The translations under genes were made by a program, and so were the position numbers. DNA of 32,254 bases, taken from the NCBI GenBank assembly GCA_013365325.1, contig JABVXV010000510.1:1-32254 (forward strand), in the 5' to 3' direction. Position 1 is the first letter of the stretch; each line of letters opens with the position of its first letter. Below the pieces are notes generated by a model. That model was not told the DNA's origin and did not search any database. It saw nothing but the letters and a program-made list of their open reading frames with translations. This DNA comes from Dipetalonema caudispina (taxonomy: Eukaryota > Nematoda > Chromadorea > Rhabditida > Onchocercidae). This document shows positions 1 to 13,840 of this stretch, one piece after another.

Positions 1-93
<93 letters not shown>

Positions 94-123
94 CATTATT
101 ATTATTATCATTATTATTATTAT
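1..123. repeat. (ATT)n microsatellite
   Basis: Positions 1-93 are uninterrupted ATT units. Single-base changes (such as TCA) appear from 94, and the tract ends near 123. It probably continues past the window edge. Confidence 0.98.
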
Positions 124-1441
124 TGTCTTTTTTATTGTTGGATTTAAAATCTTTCACATATACCTGATAACTGAAATATACTCATCGATCTAAAATTCAG
201 AAAGATAACTGCAATAAACAAACCAACGAAGAATGAATAATTTTTTATAGCTTGACAAATTCCGAAGAAACGAAATTCATTTTGCAAATGTAAAAACAAG
301 CAAATATCATTTCGTTCTTTTTTTAAGAAATTAAAAAAATTTTGCTTAGAAACAGAGAGGAAAAAGTAACATGCAATAATAAATATTAAAGAATTGAAAT
401 TGAGTAATATGGAATAGAGAAAAGCTAATGGTATAATTGATGAAATATTATTTATGAATAAAAGGAAAAGTAAAGAGGAAGAATAAACGAATCACATACA
501 AAGCAAGCAGATTTCCATAACAGATAGCATTAGAATGCTCTGATAATCATCATAATTATTTAAAATTAAATACATCTCATCATGAAATTTCGGGGGAATT
601 TCCCTTACTTCTCCTACTCTCTTAAAAAACTTAAACTCTTAATGAGATACCAAGTACGGTAAGAATATTAAGCATCAGTGTCAAATTTCTAAATGAATAA
701 GTTTATTTGGAATGAAAATTAAGAGAAAAAAGTAATGATACTTGTTAGTTTGGTTATAAGATTATAATGAATAAATGACTGCCTCTGTCACTCAACTTTA
801 CCTCTGAAGGAAAGTTGAGAGATGAAGTTGTAGTGGAGGAGTCAGTAAATACAGAAACAATAAACAGAAAATACAATACTTTTCAGAATAGCTGTTGAAT
901 GTAACAGAACTATTAGTGCCATCGTATCTAAATTTTTCGCCTAAAAGAAAATCTTCACCAATAATTAGAGGCGTTCCGTTAAATGAAATGGAAATGGTTC
1001 CTAATTAACAAAAATTATTCTGCTAACAAATTTTATAAAAAAAAAGAGGCATGTAAGCGATTCAGCATAATCAGTAAAAATAACAAATTTGTAATGTATG
1101 CTTATGTTTATATCGCATTTTGTTGTTTCCGAGAGAAAAAAAAAAGACAAAAAGCGAGTAATGATGAGAGCATGACACTGGCGGTGACAAGTGTTATTAA
1201 AAATGCAATTTTGGTAATTTAGTTAATTAGATGACGTTCACTTTTGACTTTAATTAAATAATATGCATCTTTGGCCTATTCGATATTTAAATTTGGTCTT
1301 CGTTTGTTAACTTAAAGAAAATTAATACTTATAACTTTATATATTTAACGCAGAAAATGGAGCAAACATGCGTTAGAAATTTCATAGAAGTTGTGACATG
1401 CTCCCAAAGGCAGTGTCCAAACAGTCATATATTATTTATCA

Positions 1442-1519
1442 CTGATAAAGCGGCAGAAAATAAAAGCTGATAAAGCGGTAGACAATAAGAGCCTGAACAA
1501 AGTGGCAGTAAAATGGCAG
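1442..1519. repeat. Degenerate 25-bp tandem repeat, about three copies
   Basis: Copies at 1442-1466 and 1467-1491 share CTGATAAAGCGG and differ at about three positions. A third, more diverged copy with an extra GGCAG follows at 1492-1519. The repeat is intronic. Confidence 0.75.
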
Positions 1520-1770
1520 ATGATAAAGAAAATTGGAAAGCAAAACTGAGTGATTCATAAAAAGCAAATATTGGGATATGAGTGGTAATCTCTGAAAAAA
1601 AAAAACTATTTTACTTCATATTATTTTAGGATATTGATGATGTTTTGCTAAAAATATTTGTTGAAAATACATCAGTTCCTATTGAAGAGATTAAACGTTC
1701 TTTAACTTTGGCATAAATTTTAGCAAAAAGCCTATGCTAAGAAAAAGATCCCATTCTCATTAACTCTTTC

Positions 1771-1797
1771 CATTCAGCGAAACATTCACGCTGAATG
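1771..1797. repeat. Small inverted repeat (9-bp arms)
   Basis: CATTCAGCG at 1771-1779 and CGCTGAATG at 1789-1797 are perfect complements around a 9-nt loop. Short flanks (TTTC and GAAA) are also complementary. It is probably incidental. Confidence 0.6.
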
Positions 1798-2482
1798 TGA
1801 AAGCGATGTGATAGAAATGTGATCAGTAATACAAAAGCTTCTAGGATATTGCCATTATCAATTAGAAGAGAAAGTAGAATGAATCCATGGTTCTAAATGG
1901 ATTGTAAACTTTTACCTATCTTACTGTCATATAAAATGAGCTAACAAAAGGTATAGATGACAGTTCCAATGATGCATAATTCAGGGGTAGTTTGTGCAAA
2001 TGTGAAAAATACGAATAGAAAAAAAAAAAAAAAAATGAACAAAAATGGCAGTTGGATCACTGACTGCTTATAACATGGAACGACTGATCATATTAATGGA
2101 TTTTTGCTGTTATTAGATGTAACAACATTTTGATGTATACGAAACATTGATAAAAATTTGCATAAAACACATGTGGATAAGTTTCATCCTTATAGCCGTT
2201 CAGATGGATGAGCAGTGCAAGTGACAGAAGGTAAAAGTGAGAGCACGCAACGTGATATACTTATACGTTTTAACTTCATTTGTCGTATTTAACAAGCACT
2301 GGTTATGGAGAGACATTTACAGCACCGAAAATGACAAGACAAAACAAATACTGTAAGCGGAGCAAGCAAATGAAAAACAAAGAAGCAAAAGAAAAAAAAA
2401 AGAAAAAAAAAAAAAACTTGACTGAAATTGAAATATATTATTTCCCATGTATTCTATGATATCTACGTCTACTTGTACGTAC

Positions 2483-2680
2483 CGGACTCCATTTTCCTGC
2501 ATACCAGTGATAGTATTCGTTTGTTATCGATGTTGTTTGACATTCTATCTTATTACACTCCCGAATACTGAATGGTTTATCAGGAAGTAAACATTCCGTA
2601 TCTTGTACCCTTTCACGTGTTTTTTCATCTTCACACCAAACTGTACGTTTCTGTATACCACCACCACATGTCACTGGACA
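2483..2680 (-). CDS. gon-1: gon-1 exon 28: TSP1 repeat 13 and start of repeat 14 (last exon in window)
   Basis: It starts at the repeat Cys (AATTTCAG|TGT) and ends at donor CCG|GTACGT in phase 0. It encodes [30 protein letters not shown] and HWYAGKWSP. The next exon should begin with a Cys codon, but none that fits is found down to position 1, so the gene leaves the window here. Confidence 0.94.
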
Positions 2681-5600
2681 CTGAAATTTATTTTTTGAGT
2701 ATTATTTAACATGATTTTTTTGGGGAAAAAAAAAATTGCTGCTTGTTTTTTGATATAAGATATGCTCGCTTTACTCACAAATCATTGTTAAGATTTTCAT
2801 CCTTTTCTGGATAGGTAATTTCTTTCGAAATTTGCAATTACAATTATTAAACAATTAACTTCGAAGTTGAAAGAGACGTACATGAGACCAAGGTGACATC
2901 TGCCAGACGTTGGACACTTTAACACACTCATGCTGATTACAACGTTCAAACTGTTCTGGTTTTTCTCCTTCGTTACAAAATCTGGTACTACACGTAATCA
3001 GACGTCTACGCCAACCACCTCCACATGAGACTGAACACTAAAAATTTTAACCATAACACACTATTATCACTAGTTATTATTGGTAACTAACAAATGAAAC
3101 GGGATGGTATGAAGATTGATATTGAAGGATTGTTGGGAATTCGATGTGCCTAAACAATTACTGACCTTTTCCCAATCTTTGGTAATCCATGATCCAAGAG
3201 GTGGTTCTCCCATTGGACATGGATTCAAATTACACGATCTGATTGATTGCGGACGAATTGTTAAATCACAATCTGTTTCCCGCACTTGCTCATTACCTTC
3301 CATTGACTCACAGCTTACGCGACGGTCTGTTGTTGCATGTACACCACAAGTAACTGAGCACTAAATTTTCATTTTTTTGAAATTTCTTTTATTTTTTATT
3401 GGGAAGACTGATACGATAACATTGATTCTGTCTCGTTTCTATGTTTTTCAGGAAAAAATTATTTGGAATTATTCGTCGTTGTGAATACTTGAAAACGACT
3501 TAGTAATACCTTGAAATATGTTATAATCTAATACAAAAAAAGAGGATTAATATAACTTCAAATTCCTTATCAAATCACTAAAAGTAGTCAAACCCACTGA
3601 TGGTATTTATAAGAGGAATTTCCCTTTTTATGTATTCAATAGAAATCATGAGTTGTATCGACTAGAGTTTAATGGATGAAAAACGATATGATTTGAGGGT
3701 GATCAGTTTCATTTATCATTTCAAAATATTGTAGAATAACTACAGTAACTGTTACATCACCTTGCAGGGTAATCATAATTGGAAAAAAAAGTGTTCAAAA
3801 TACGAATCGATTTACTTGAGATATTTTTTTTTCCATTAGAAAAAGATTATTAAAAAAAAGAAGAAAAAAAATCAGAATATACCGATTTCCACGGTCCAAC
3901 AGTCCACTGAGCACATGGCTTAATCTGGCAATATCGTTGGGTTTCAATGGGTTCCAGATGCTGACAATATGTGTCGGTGAGGTCACGAATATGATCGCGA
4001 CATACTACAAGACGACGCTGCGTTCCATTCCCGCATGTTCGGGAGCAATCAGACCACGGCCCAATAGCCCATCGAATTTTTGGCTGATCACTTACTGTAC
4101 TTTCGATCACACTTTGTGTAAATGCTTCACAATTATCACGCTCACAAATCTTTTCTGTTTTTGGACGTGTTGTCTGTAATTAATTTGTTTTCGACTGATT
4201 ATAGAGCTAATCCTTCCTTCTAAGCCCAGAATCATTGATAACCTAACTGAGATTGAATGGAACGATCTTATAAATGACATTGCAAGTCTATTTCCACTGC
4301 ACCGTAAAAGGGATAGAGATACGAGAGGTTCTGAATACAGTTGCATTACTACGGAAATGAGTTACAAGGAAAATCCTAAAAATACGTAAGGCTGACCTTC
4401 TGTCAAAATGGAAATAGATAAAAACTATCAAAATATATAAGACCCTTTCTGGATGTGTATTTGCTATTCTCATTCTTCACTACTTGGTGTTATGGAACGG
4501 ATACACTTACTGTATCACATTCACTTTCGTGAACGATGGATTTTCCTCGTAAACACTGTATTGTGCGGATTTGTTGACCTATACCACAAGTTACAGAACA
4601 ATGCGACCATGGAAGCACTTTCCATCTGGCGCAAGGTAGTAAGCTGTAACATAAGAATTCCTAAATACAATAATTCAGAGGGATATTTGAGCACAAAAAA
4701 AACAATTTAACTCCTTACCTGCACTGCTCAACTTTTGTCACATGAGTGTCACTACACAATGAACCGTCAACAACTTGATCTCGATATATACATTCAACGT
4801 TTCTTGCCCTTACACCAATACCACATGATACAGAACACTGGAAAGAGTTCATTCTTTTATTCTTAGTTTATAATGAGGAAAACATGAGAAGAATAGTTTG
4901 TAGAATAAATATGAGCTGCTTTTTTAATGATGAGAATTAAGGAATAGTAGAGACTAAATAATAATTAGTTGGTAAGTTTGTTTGATATGTGTTCAGTGTA
5001 AAACATGAAAAATGTTGAAGGAAAAAAGGAAACCTTAGTCCAATCAGATGTTCTCCAAAATGGACATGGTCCTTGATTACACGGTTGGTGACTTTGGGGT
5101 CGAGCTTCACCCTGTCTCAAGCATTGCTCGTCGGATACTTCATTACCATTAGCATCAACACAAGATACATGCCGAGTTTTCCAACCATCAAGGCATGACA
5201 CCGAACATGCGCTCCATGATCCAAGACGCCAATTGGGACATGCCATACGATGACATGGCTTTTGTACAATTCGTTCACGACGATCACACAAATCTTAACA
5301 TATGCTATTTACCACGCTAAACAACTTCATTTCCTCTCAAAAATTTCAACCAAATGGATGAAAGATCCACAATACTTCGATTTGTAACACTAAAATTTTC
5401 CAACTTTTCAATCTTATAAACAATAAATCACATTTTTTTTCTATGGAAAAACTCACTATGTGTAGAAACTTTCCTACTACACCCCATCACAATGAAAGAA
5501 TGAAGAAGTAACATTGGGTACTGCTGAATTGCTCAATTTCAACGATGAATTCTCCTTTTTTCTCTTTTTTTTCCGGGAAAAATCACTTCTCCTTTTTTCA

Positions 5601-8600
5601 AGAAAAATTAAACTGAAACTCACTTTGATCCAAATGTCGGCCATTAAGATCCGTGCAAACCGCATCTCGTGTTTCGATACCGTCACCACAGCTTACTGAA
5701 CAACTACCCCATGTGCCAAATCTCCACTGCGTACAAATTTGCTCATTGCACTTTTCCCAATCATGCTTTTCCTTGCTGTTGCACATCGTCAAGTGTACTT
5801 CACGACCTGCCGCATCTTGGCAGGATGCATGGCGCACCTTGACACCTCCATCGCACGATCGAGAACACTACAATAGTTCATCGATTTACACCATCTCAGC
5901 AATATCAGATGGAAATTGAACTATAACTGTACAATGATGATACATTCTTGTAAGCTTATAATACAATGAGATTTTTTAATGATTAAATTCCTCGAATGAT
6001 AAGGATCAAATTCCTGGAATGAATAAGGCGTAGAAATTAGTTTACTTCAGACCATGCACCATAGACCCATTTGGGACATGGCATTCGATTGCATTCCTTC
6101 TCCGTTTTATCCTTAATTGCTTGCTCACAAGCACGATCATCTAAACGTCGATTTGCATGATCGCTACAGAAAGCTTGTCGGCGACTGATGCCAGATGTTC
6201 CACATGACCCCGAACACTGCAAAATATTGATAATTACTTTCTCTGTTAATGAATGCATCCAGTGAATCCTAGTATATCTTTAAAATATGTTGTATTGTGC
6301 AAAATTCGATTTATCACAGTTTCAAACATGATTTCATACCGGTGTCCATTCCGTATATATCCATTTCCGCCCTGAGCAATCCACGTAACATTGTGCACGG
6401 TCACTCGGTTTCTTTAATTGGTGACACTGTGAATCAGAAATAATGGTTTCACGTCCATCTACGTAACTTCGAATGCACTCGCTTTTTTGACGTTTTTCAC
6501 CACGTCCACAAGTTGCATTGCACTGTCCGATCGGCACTACACGCCACCTGCAGCCAATCCCACGATATACATATATACTTTTTAGTATTAACACAAAAAT
6601 TATATGCTTATGGGTAGTGCTGAAGGGACAGATGAAGTTGAAAAATAGGGAAATAATTACTTGATGGTACAGTCAATATTGCACATTCGTGTTTCAGTTG
6701 GTGGACGATGAGATATGCACAAATTGTCATTTACGCTACGACTTGATATTGCATCAACGCAAATAAGCTCTTGTTTTTGGTGACCTTAAATTAAGAACGC
6801 AAAATTCAAAAGATATTTCAAAAATTATTAGGAAATATATCAGATTTTGACTTTTTATTGGGTGATTTTCCGTTGTAATTATGAAGCACAAACTAAAAAC
6901 TAGGATTATATCTTAGAATCAAGAAAGTCGGAGGTCAAGGTTAATAGATGATAGCAAGTAGTAAGTTACTTCTTGGTAGCAAGATATTTCTGAGATTTCT
7001 TCCTCATGATAATGTGAATATCACGATGACCGATTATGGTTAAAGTTCTGTGGACCTGTATCAGGATCAGATGTAATCCTTCAGCAAGACTAATCTATAA
7101 CTGCAACGAAAGTCTATTATAAATGGGTAAAAAATATATTTGCAAGGAAACAACCTTGACACAATGAGGAGCATTCTGACCAACGTTCACTGATACGCCA
7201 GTAGTAATTTGTTACTGATGCTTCATATCCAAATCTCACATTTTGCGCTGGTACCATAAATTCGTAATGTATATCTGGTGGGTATAAATTTCCAACCGAT
7301 AACACATGAAGGTAAATATCGGTCCTAGAAACATTTATAGTAAAACTGTTCATTCTCTCATTTCTTCTTCTTGCTTTATAAACTAACCGTATAGGTCCGG
7401 TGCCATTTATTCGTTCAACCACATGATCACTACCAGAATATTCCAATACCGTGTCCTGTATGGAAATTTGCTGCCGGAAAACTGATACTTGATAATGACC
7501 GTTAAGCAGAAATTCTCCATTAGCATTTCGCAAAGCTACAACATACTGTGAGTTTAAAAATTTCCAATATTTTAACAAGAAAACTTCGTCAATGAGGATT
7601 GATAATTGCTTAGTGCAAAAGTTGCTACTAAACTTCGGGGCTTAATAATATATAATTACAAACGACTTGTATAGTAGTTGCAATGGATCTACAGATATAG
7701 GTTAGGTAGTTCGTAGTATTGTCTGTAAGAGAAGGATAAAAATTAGCTTCATCTGTAAGTGAATTAAATGAAGTGGTTAGATGTTTGATTTCAATAGTAA
7801 ATTCGGTATGTGATCGAACCATTATCAAAGAAATATGCAGTGATAAAAGATCAAGTGATTCTGGTAAAATATTCTCAGAGAACAATTACCAAGATAGTTA
7901 TCGTCTTCTTTCTGGTTGCGATATCCATGTTGTGTTATTTCGATATTTGCCGAACCTGCAGGTATTTTTAAAACTTCGTTATAACCAAATGATCCACGTT
8001 CGTTGTAGCTACCTGATACAACCCGACACGTGCTTCCATCACCGCCACAGATTCCGCATTTATCACGCCGCATATCTGAGCCCAAACGATGGTCGCATCC
8101 AGCCTAAAATTATTTGTATATTATTTCAGCATTAGGTACTAATCAAAAATTTATTGGAGTATTTCGTACAACAACTGAAAAATATTTTGAAATATCACAT
8201 CCTCATAAGAATCTAGAAATTATTACGAAAAGCTTAGAAACCTTATGACAAGTACCATCGATGCACATATCGTCCCCATGTCGGTAGCATGGAGTACCAT
8301 CCAAAACTTTATCCTTAAGCAAGTAGAATGCAGCGGAACCGCTTACACGACAATACAGTTTACATCTCTCATTGTCGCTTACTGAAATAAAATACATCAC
8401 TACTCTGCATGAATCTATTATTAAATCAGAATTGAATGAATTACCGCAGAGCAACAAACCTCCGGTATATTTGGGTAACCAACGTGATTTGGGAGGAACT
8501 CCATGAATTCCAACATCCTGATTATCAAATTCCGAACATTGTACTTCGCGGAAACCTGGTGTATCCCATGGGCAATCTTGGATGTTACATGGTCGATAAC

Positions 8601-8869
8601 GTTCCCTTTGTCCTACGCAATATTTTCCACCATTGCTAGGTCTGCAAGCAAAATTTTCATATCATCTGTCACTTTCTAAATCCCAGTTAATCTCATTTTT
8701 GAAAGATATCCAATTTATTACATATCAAGAAGCTCTTTCGTAAAAAGTGACGTTCGAAAACTCTATAATACACGCAACATAAAAATATAATTTAATTATT
8801 TAAAAATTGTGGGTTATTCAGTGTCATTACATTGGAAATGAAGCATCATAAACAAGATTTCCATAAAAG

Positions 8870-8907
<38 letters not shown>

Positions 8908-11900
8908 TTATATGACTATAAGTGAGGTTAAAAGAGATCAATAGAAACATTTAATTATTTATACTTTACCCGTAACATTCTAATTTTTCTATAATTATTT
9001 TCTATAATTTTTCTAGAACTTCGAGTCCTAGTCAAAAACAGAACAACCTTGGATTATCACAATCGCGTAAAGCTTTCTGTATACCACCACCACAAGTTCT
9101 AGAACAATCACCCCAATTTTTCCATTCACCCCATGAACCATCTAATTTAGCTCGTTGTTGAGGAGCCATACCTACACATTCACCACGATGACACCACTGT
9201 AATCATATATACTTCATTTAATCAAAGTTTCACATTTCTCATGCAACGAATTCCACTAGCTTCTTATCATTTGAATTTGTTGGATAGCTATACAAAAACT
9301 AACATAAATGATGGATGATTAGTTTAAGAACGAAGTAATATAAGTAATAAATAAATATATTGATAATACTAACTTGATTATCACCACAAGGTGTACCATC
9401 AGCCCAAGGCATATGTTGTGTTCGACAACCCATCTGATAACCATAATATGTAGCGCACCATAACCTACGACATGCTGGCTGCAAAAAAAAAGAAAAAAAA
9501 AATTAAATTTTCCTAAACTTCGGAACAATCGAAATGATAACGATGATATTACAAGGTTAATAAAGAAAGGCTTCTTTTATAATTTCAATAAATTTAGTAC
9601 CAATTGCATTACAACACTTAGCTTTCATAAAATTCAGGAATAAGTAGGTGTATGAAATGAACAATTTAATGTTTAAAATTAAGTAAGCAACTACCATGTA
9701 AGGGCATAATTCAGCTGATGGTCCAAATACAAATTGACATTGTTGATTAGCAGAAAACATCGCTCCAGGTGCCGGATCTTCAAACATTCGATCGTAATAG
9801 CGACGTTCAATCGGCTGATCCAAAATACATTGAGTTTGAGCTCGATTCGCGCTACAAAAAAAAAGAAAAAAAAAAAAAAAAAAAAAACAAAATTCACCGT
9901 TTTCATATCAGCATTATAAAATGTAGAATTTATAAAACGAATGTTTTGGCTTTCAGTAAATTAAAAAATGAATTAAATGTGGACTAACTCGAGAAACTTT
10001 GCAAGCATAGCAGCACTACATGGACTCCATGACCAAGGATGTGTATTATATTCAAGTGTTGGTGCCATAATATGATAATTATGCTTATTTAGTGCCATGT
10101 AACGACCACACTTTCGTTCGTCATCATGGGGAATGTTGAAACTAAAATTATACATTCATGTGATGATACAGGTAATGTTTTATTAACTAAACATTCAGTA
10201 CCATAGACGATAGATATTATTCATCATCACGTGATAGTTGACATTATTTCTCCTTAGTAAATGTCAAATTTATTAATATGCAAAATGGCAGAAAAGAGTA
10301 AATTACTAGCTAATATGTAAAATATAAAACATACATATGGCCTAGTTCATGAGTGATGGTGAATGCAGCTGATAAGCCATTATCCTCGATAATTGCACAA
10401 CTTCGTAATGAATCACACATAGTGCCCAATTCAGCAAGACCTAGTGTGTCACATTTTCCTGGTGCCCTATCATTTAAATTAGGTACAAATAGTCGATTTA
10501 TGTATCAAATTAATATATTACTATAAAATCAAGCTTGTCTTCTTAATTAACACTATCGTTAGGAAGAGAAGATATGGTTGCTTGGCTGGTATCTGAAAAG
10601 CCAATATGTGGAAATAGTGAAAGAGACTAGACCAATGTAGGAAATTTCAAAACGATTATATTCGTTATTTATTTTCTGTTAATTCGAGTAAATTTTTAGA
10701 TACATGAAACAGGCAACTGTAATGTATTCATATCAAAGAAGTTCATAATTTGTGATGGAGTGAATTTTAAAATTTTGTAGTGGTTTGTAATTTTCAAAAT
10801 TTAAACCTGCATATATCATGTCGTGTGAGCAGAATGGCTACATCATGATGATTTGGAGCGTCATCGTTCTTATCATTGTATGTTTCTTGCCAGCGACAAA
10901 ACTGTTGCAACGTATCTTGTGCATTATCACTAATATGTGGTCCAGCCTGGATGGAATACAATCACTTTACGATAGATATACTTGCTTCATTTAGCACAAT
11001 AATTTTATCACTTATTCACAACGAATTTATAGAAATTTGATTAAATATTGATTTACTACTATAAACAGTGATTTTTCCGCTCGAAATATTAGTAATTTGC
11101 ATTTCGAAACTGTTCTACAATTTGATCAAATGAATAGCAACATGTTTACTGAACGATCCTGTTCATTTCCGGATATGGATGAAATGATCCTGTAGTGTGA
11201 TACAACATGACAGCACCATAATTTTCTCATTCGAAGTGTAATAATTGCGATATGCGTTTTTGTAGCACTATTACTTCATTAGGTAAACAAAACGAACCGC
11301 TTCATGTTTCAAAACGATCAAACGTGTCACGATAATATTTATTGCAGCGTGTAAACTTGGATGTCGATAAATAGAAGCTACCTGAAATATGAATTCGAAA
11401 AATTTCTCAAAAATATCTTATCATTATCTCTATCAGTCACTTCCTATTTGGGATCTCTTTTTTAACATTTGCATTTAAATAATCTGTGAAATTCATATGT
11501 AGCAAAGGAATAGTTGCAAATATCATTTAAAAATTGCACGACCTTACTATTCTCCAGTCTTCCGTAAGGAAGATACTGCAAGGGAAGACAGTTGTAATGT
11601 GGTGAAGGTCGAGTGAAGTTATTGAAAACTTAACGAAAGTATAGTGGAAAAATTTTTTCCAAATCATCTTTAAATTGATTGCAAAATACGATCAGATGAG
11701 CTTTTTGCTTATTCGTTGATCATATGCACACTTTCGGATATTAGCTGATTAACTGCGCTATTAAATGGGAAGAAGAAACAAACCGTGGAGAAAAGTGTGA
11801 GCACATAATTTTCAAGATTATTTTGATGATAGAGAAGCATTTTGTTGTCCGCAACAACAAGCACCTCAACGTAGTGGTCCCAGGAATTGGCTGAACGCCG

Positions 11901-13803
11901 AGATCGAGCAAACCAGCTATCTGAAACAATAAAATATATGCTCTTACCCAGTTTAATCTCATTAATTAACTTATTAACTGAAGCTACCAGCTTGCAATTT
12001 GCATCGAGCATCAAATAATTTTGCATAATTCCTTCTCCAAATCTGCTAGAAGTTAACTGTTAATTTTAGCATTTGAAAAATGTTTTTTGACAAAATCTTC
12101 CGCCAAAAGCGTTCTCCACTGACAAACAACCCAACTCGTAGAATCTTCAAATTTCCTTTTTTACATTTCCTACAGCATACAATACTTCAGCAATCTGAGA
12201 AATCAATAAGCTGATCTGATGAAAAATGTGTTAATTTTCCATTTAATTTAGTTCATCAGTCAACTTGTTAATGGACTGGCCAACTGACAGTTGGATTTCT
12301 GAACACAATCACTTTGGAAGAATTCTATATCATCTATTCTATGTAATCTATGTGTAGAAACTTTAGTCCTATCATCCATTCAACATTACCAGGTATACAG
12401 AAAATGATAAGACATTATTTATTTTGCACCATGTCAGGAGAAAGTTCATTTTCCCCCACTGCAAAAGATAACTTTATTCCCTTATCCATCCGGCAAATTT
12501 TGATAAGTCTTACCGCATCAACTTTAAAAACTTTTGTCTATGATAATTGAAGGTTCACAAACATTTGATTGAAGACCCTTCTCTATGCTACCTAAAGACT
12601 GCAACTTAGGCCTTCAGATATTTTTCTCGCAAGATTTCAGTTCGAGATTTTATTATTTTTCTAGCGCTCTTGAAAGCCTTTCCACATTCTTTCCGCATTT
12701 TCATCACCTACAATTTCTTCAGTTTTTCCAAATAGCAGCTTCTCTATAAAATACCCAATAAATGGTTGTGGTTACTAGCAAATAATCCTACTTTTTGCTG
12801 TGAAAAACTCTAAATGCTTAAACTATATTGAAATGTGAACCGAAATATATCACTTGTCATTCGATTGCTAAAATTGAGAATTTGTGAATTAATTCATCGG
12901 ATTTTTGCAATGTTGACCATAAGGGAAATAGCAAAGGTTTAATAACTAAATTTTCCCCTCATATTTTTCCAGGTAGTAAAGTAATGTGCCATCAAATGTC
13001 TAATTAAGACGACGAAATATTTGAAGCCATTTTGATTGATATGAAGAATTTTGCATAGCAACTAGTAGATCTTAATCGAAATTCCGAACTTTTACAGGTA
13101 AAAAAAAGAAATTCATTTCTTATCTCAATTTTTGAGTCGGAAATAGAAAAAAAAATTTTTCAGATTCTCACTGATTACATAAAATTCATTACAATAAAAT
13201 GATAGGAACAGAACAACAAGCTCTTTTTTTCTTTCCTTTGAAGATAACAAAATATTTCATGATTTTATATACCAACAAACATTGAAAGAAAAAATTTCCT
13301 GCCTTATTTTAGTCAGAAATGGTGATGTTATTCAGAATTTCATATGTTTAATGTTGCAAATTTAATAGAAATGAATCATTTAATTAATAAACATAGTTGT
13401 ACATTCTCAATAGTAATACTTGTATGTACTGATCTCATTTGAAATATTTGGTCAAAAATATCCCTTGCATTTCTACATTCCATATAAATGTTCCTGTTTG
13501 AGAGCCTTTAAAAGGTTTTTTTTCTTTTTTTTTTCTTTTTTTTCTGTTGAATATTAGATCAACAAGAAATGATTCGATAGAATAGCCTGAAGCACCCACC
13601 ACCAGGCACCAACATTTTGCTAATAAGTGTAATATAACATTAACTATTAATGCTCTTTGTAAGATACGTTTTGTGTTATGAAAAGGAATGTTGATATTTG
13701 AAGTAACAAATCGTATAAATGCCGGAATACCAGTATAAATCGATTTCTAGTTTTTTTTTCTTTTTTTCCTTTCCAATTTTGATGATACAGGAGGAAATCT
13801 TTC

Positions 13804-13840
<37 letters not shown>

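Larger units (their letters stand above)
1..2482 (-). other. Partial gon-1 intron (3' side of window gene)
   Basis: The stretch follows exon 28 and contains no TSP1-like exon on the minus strand. It holds an ATT microsatellite, a degenerate 25-bp tandem repeat, a 9-bp-arm hairpin and short A tracts (such as 2020-2035). I see no other gene in it. Confidence 0.75.

Noticed and set aside
1351..1420. Plus-strand reading after AACGCAG with QTCVRNFIEVVTCSQRQCPN, resembling the tail of a TSP1 repeat
   Set aside because: Wrong strand relative to gon-1. There is no preceding CSxTCG half, and a stop follows soon after.
3116..3364. Plus-strand frame opposite gon-1 exon 26
   Set aside because: Antisense shadow of a conserved TSP1 exon with matching splice sites on the minus strand.
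12350..12550. Plus-strand 66-codon frame in the 2.2-kb gon-1 intron
   Set aside because: No recognised motif. The length is expected by chance in AT-rich intron sequence.
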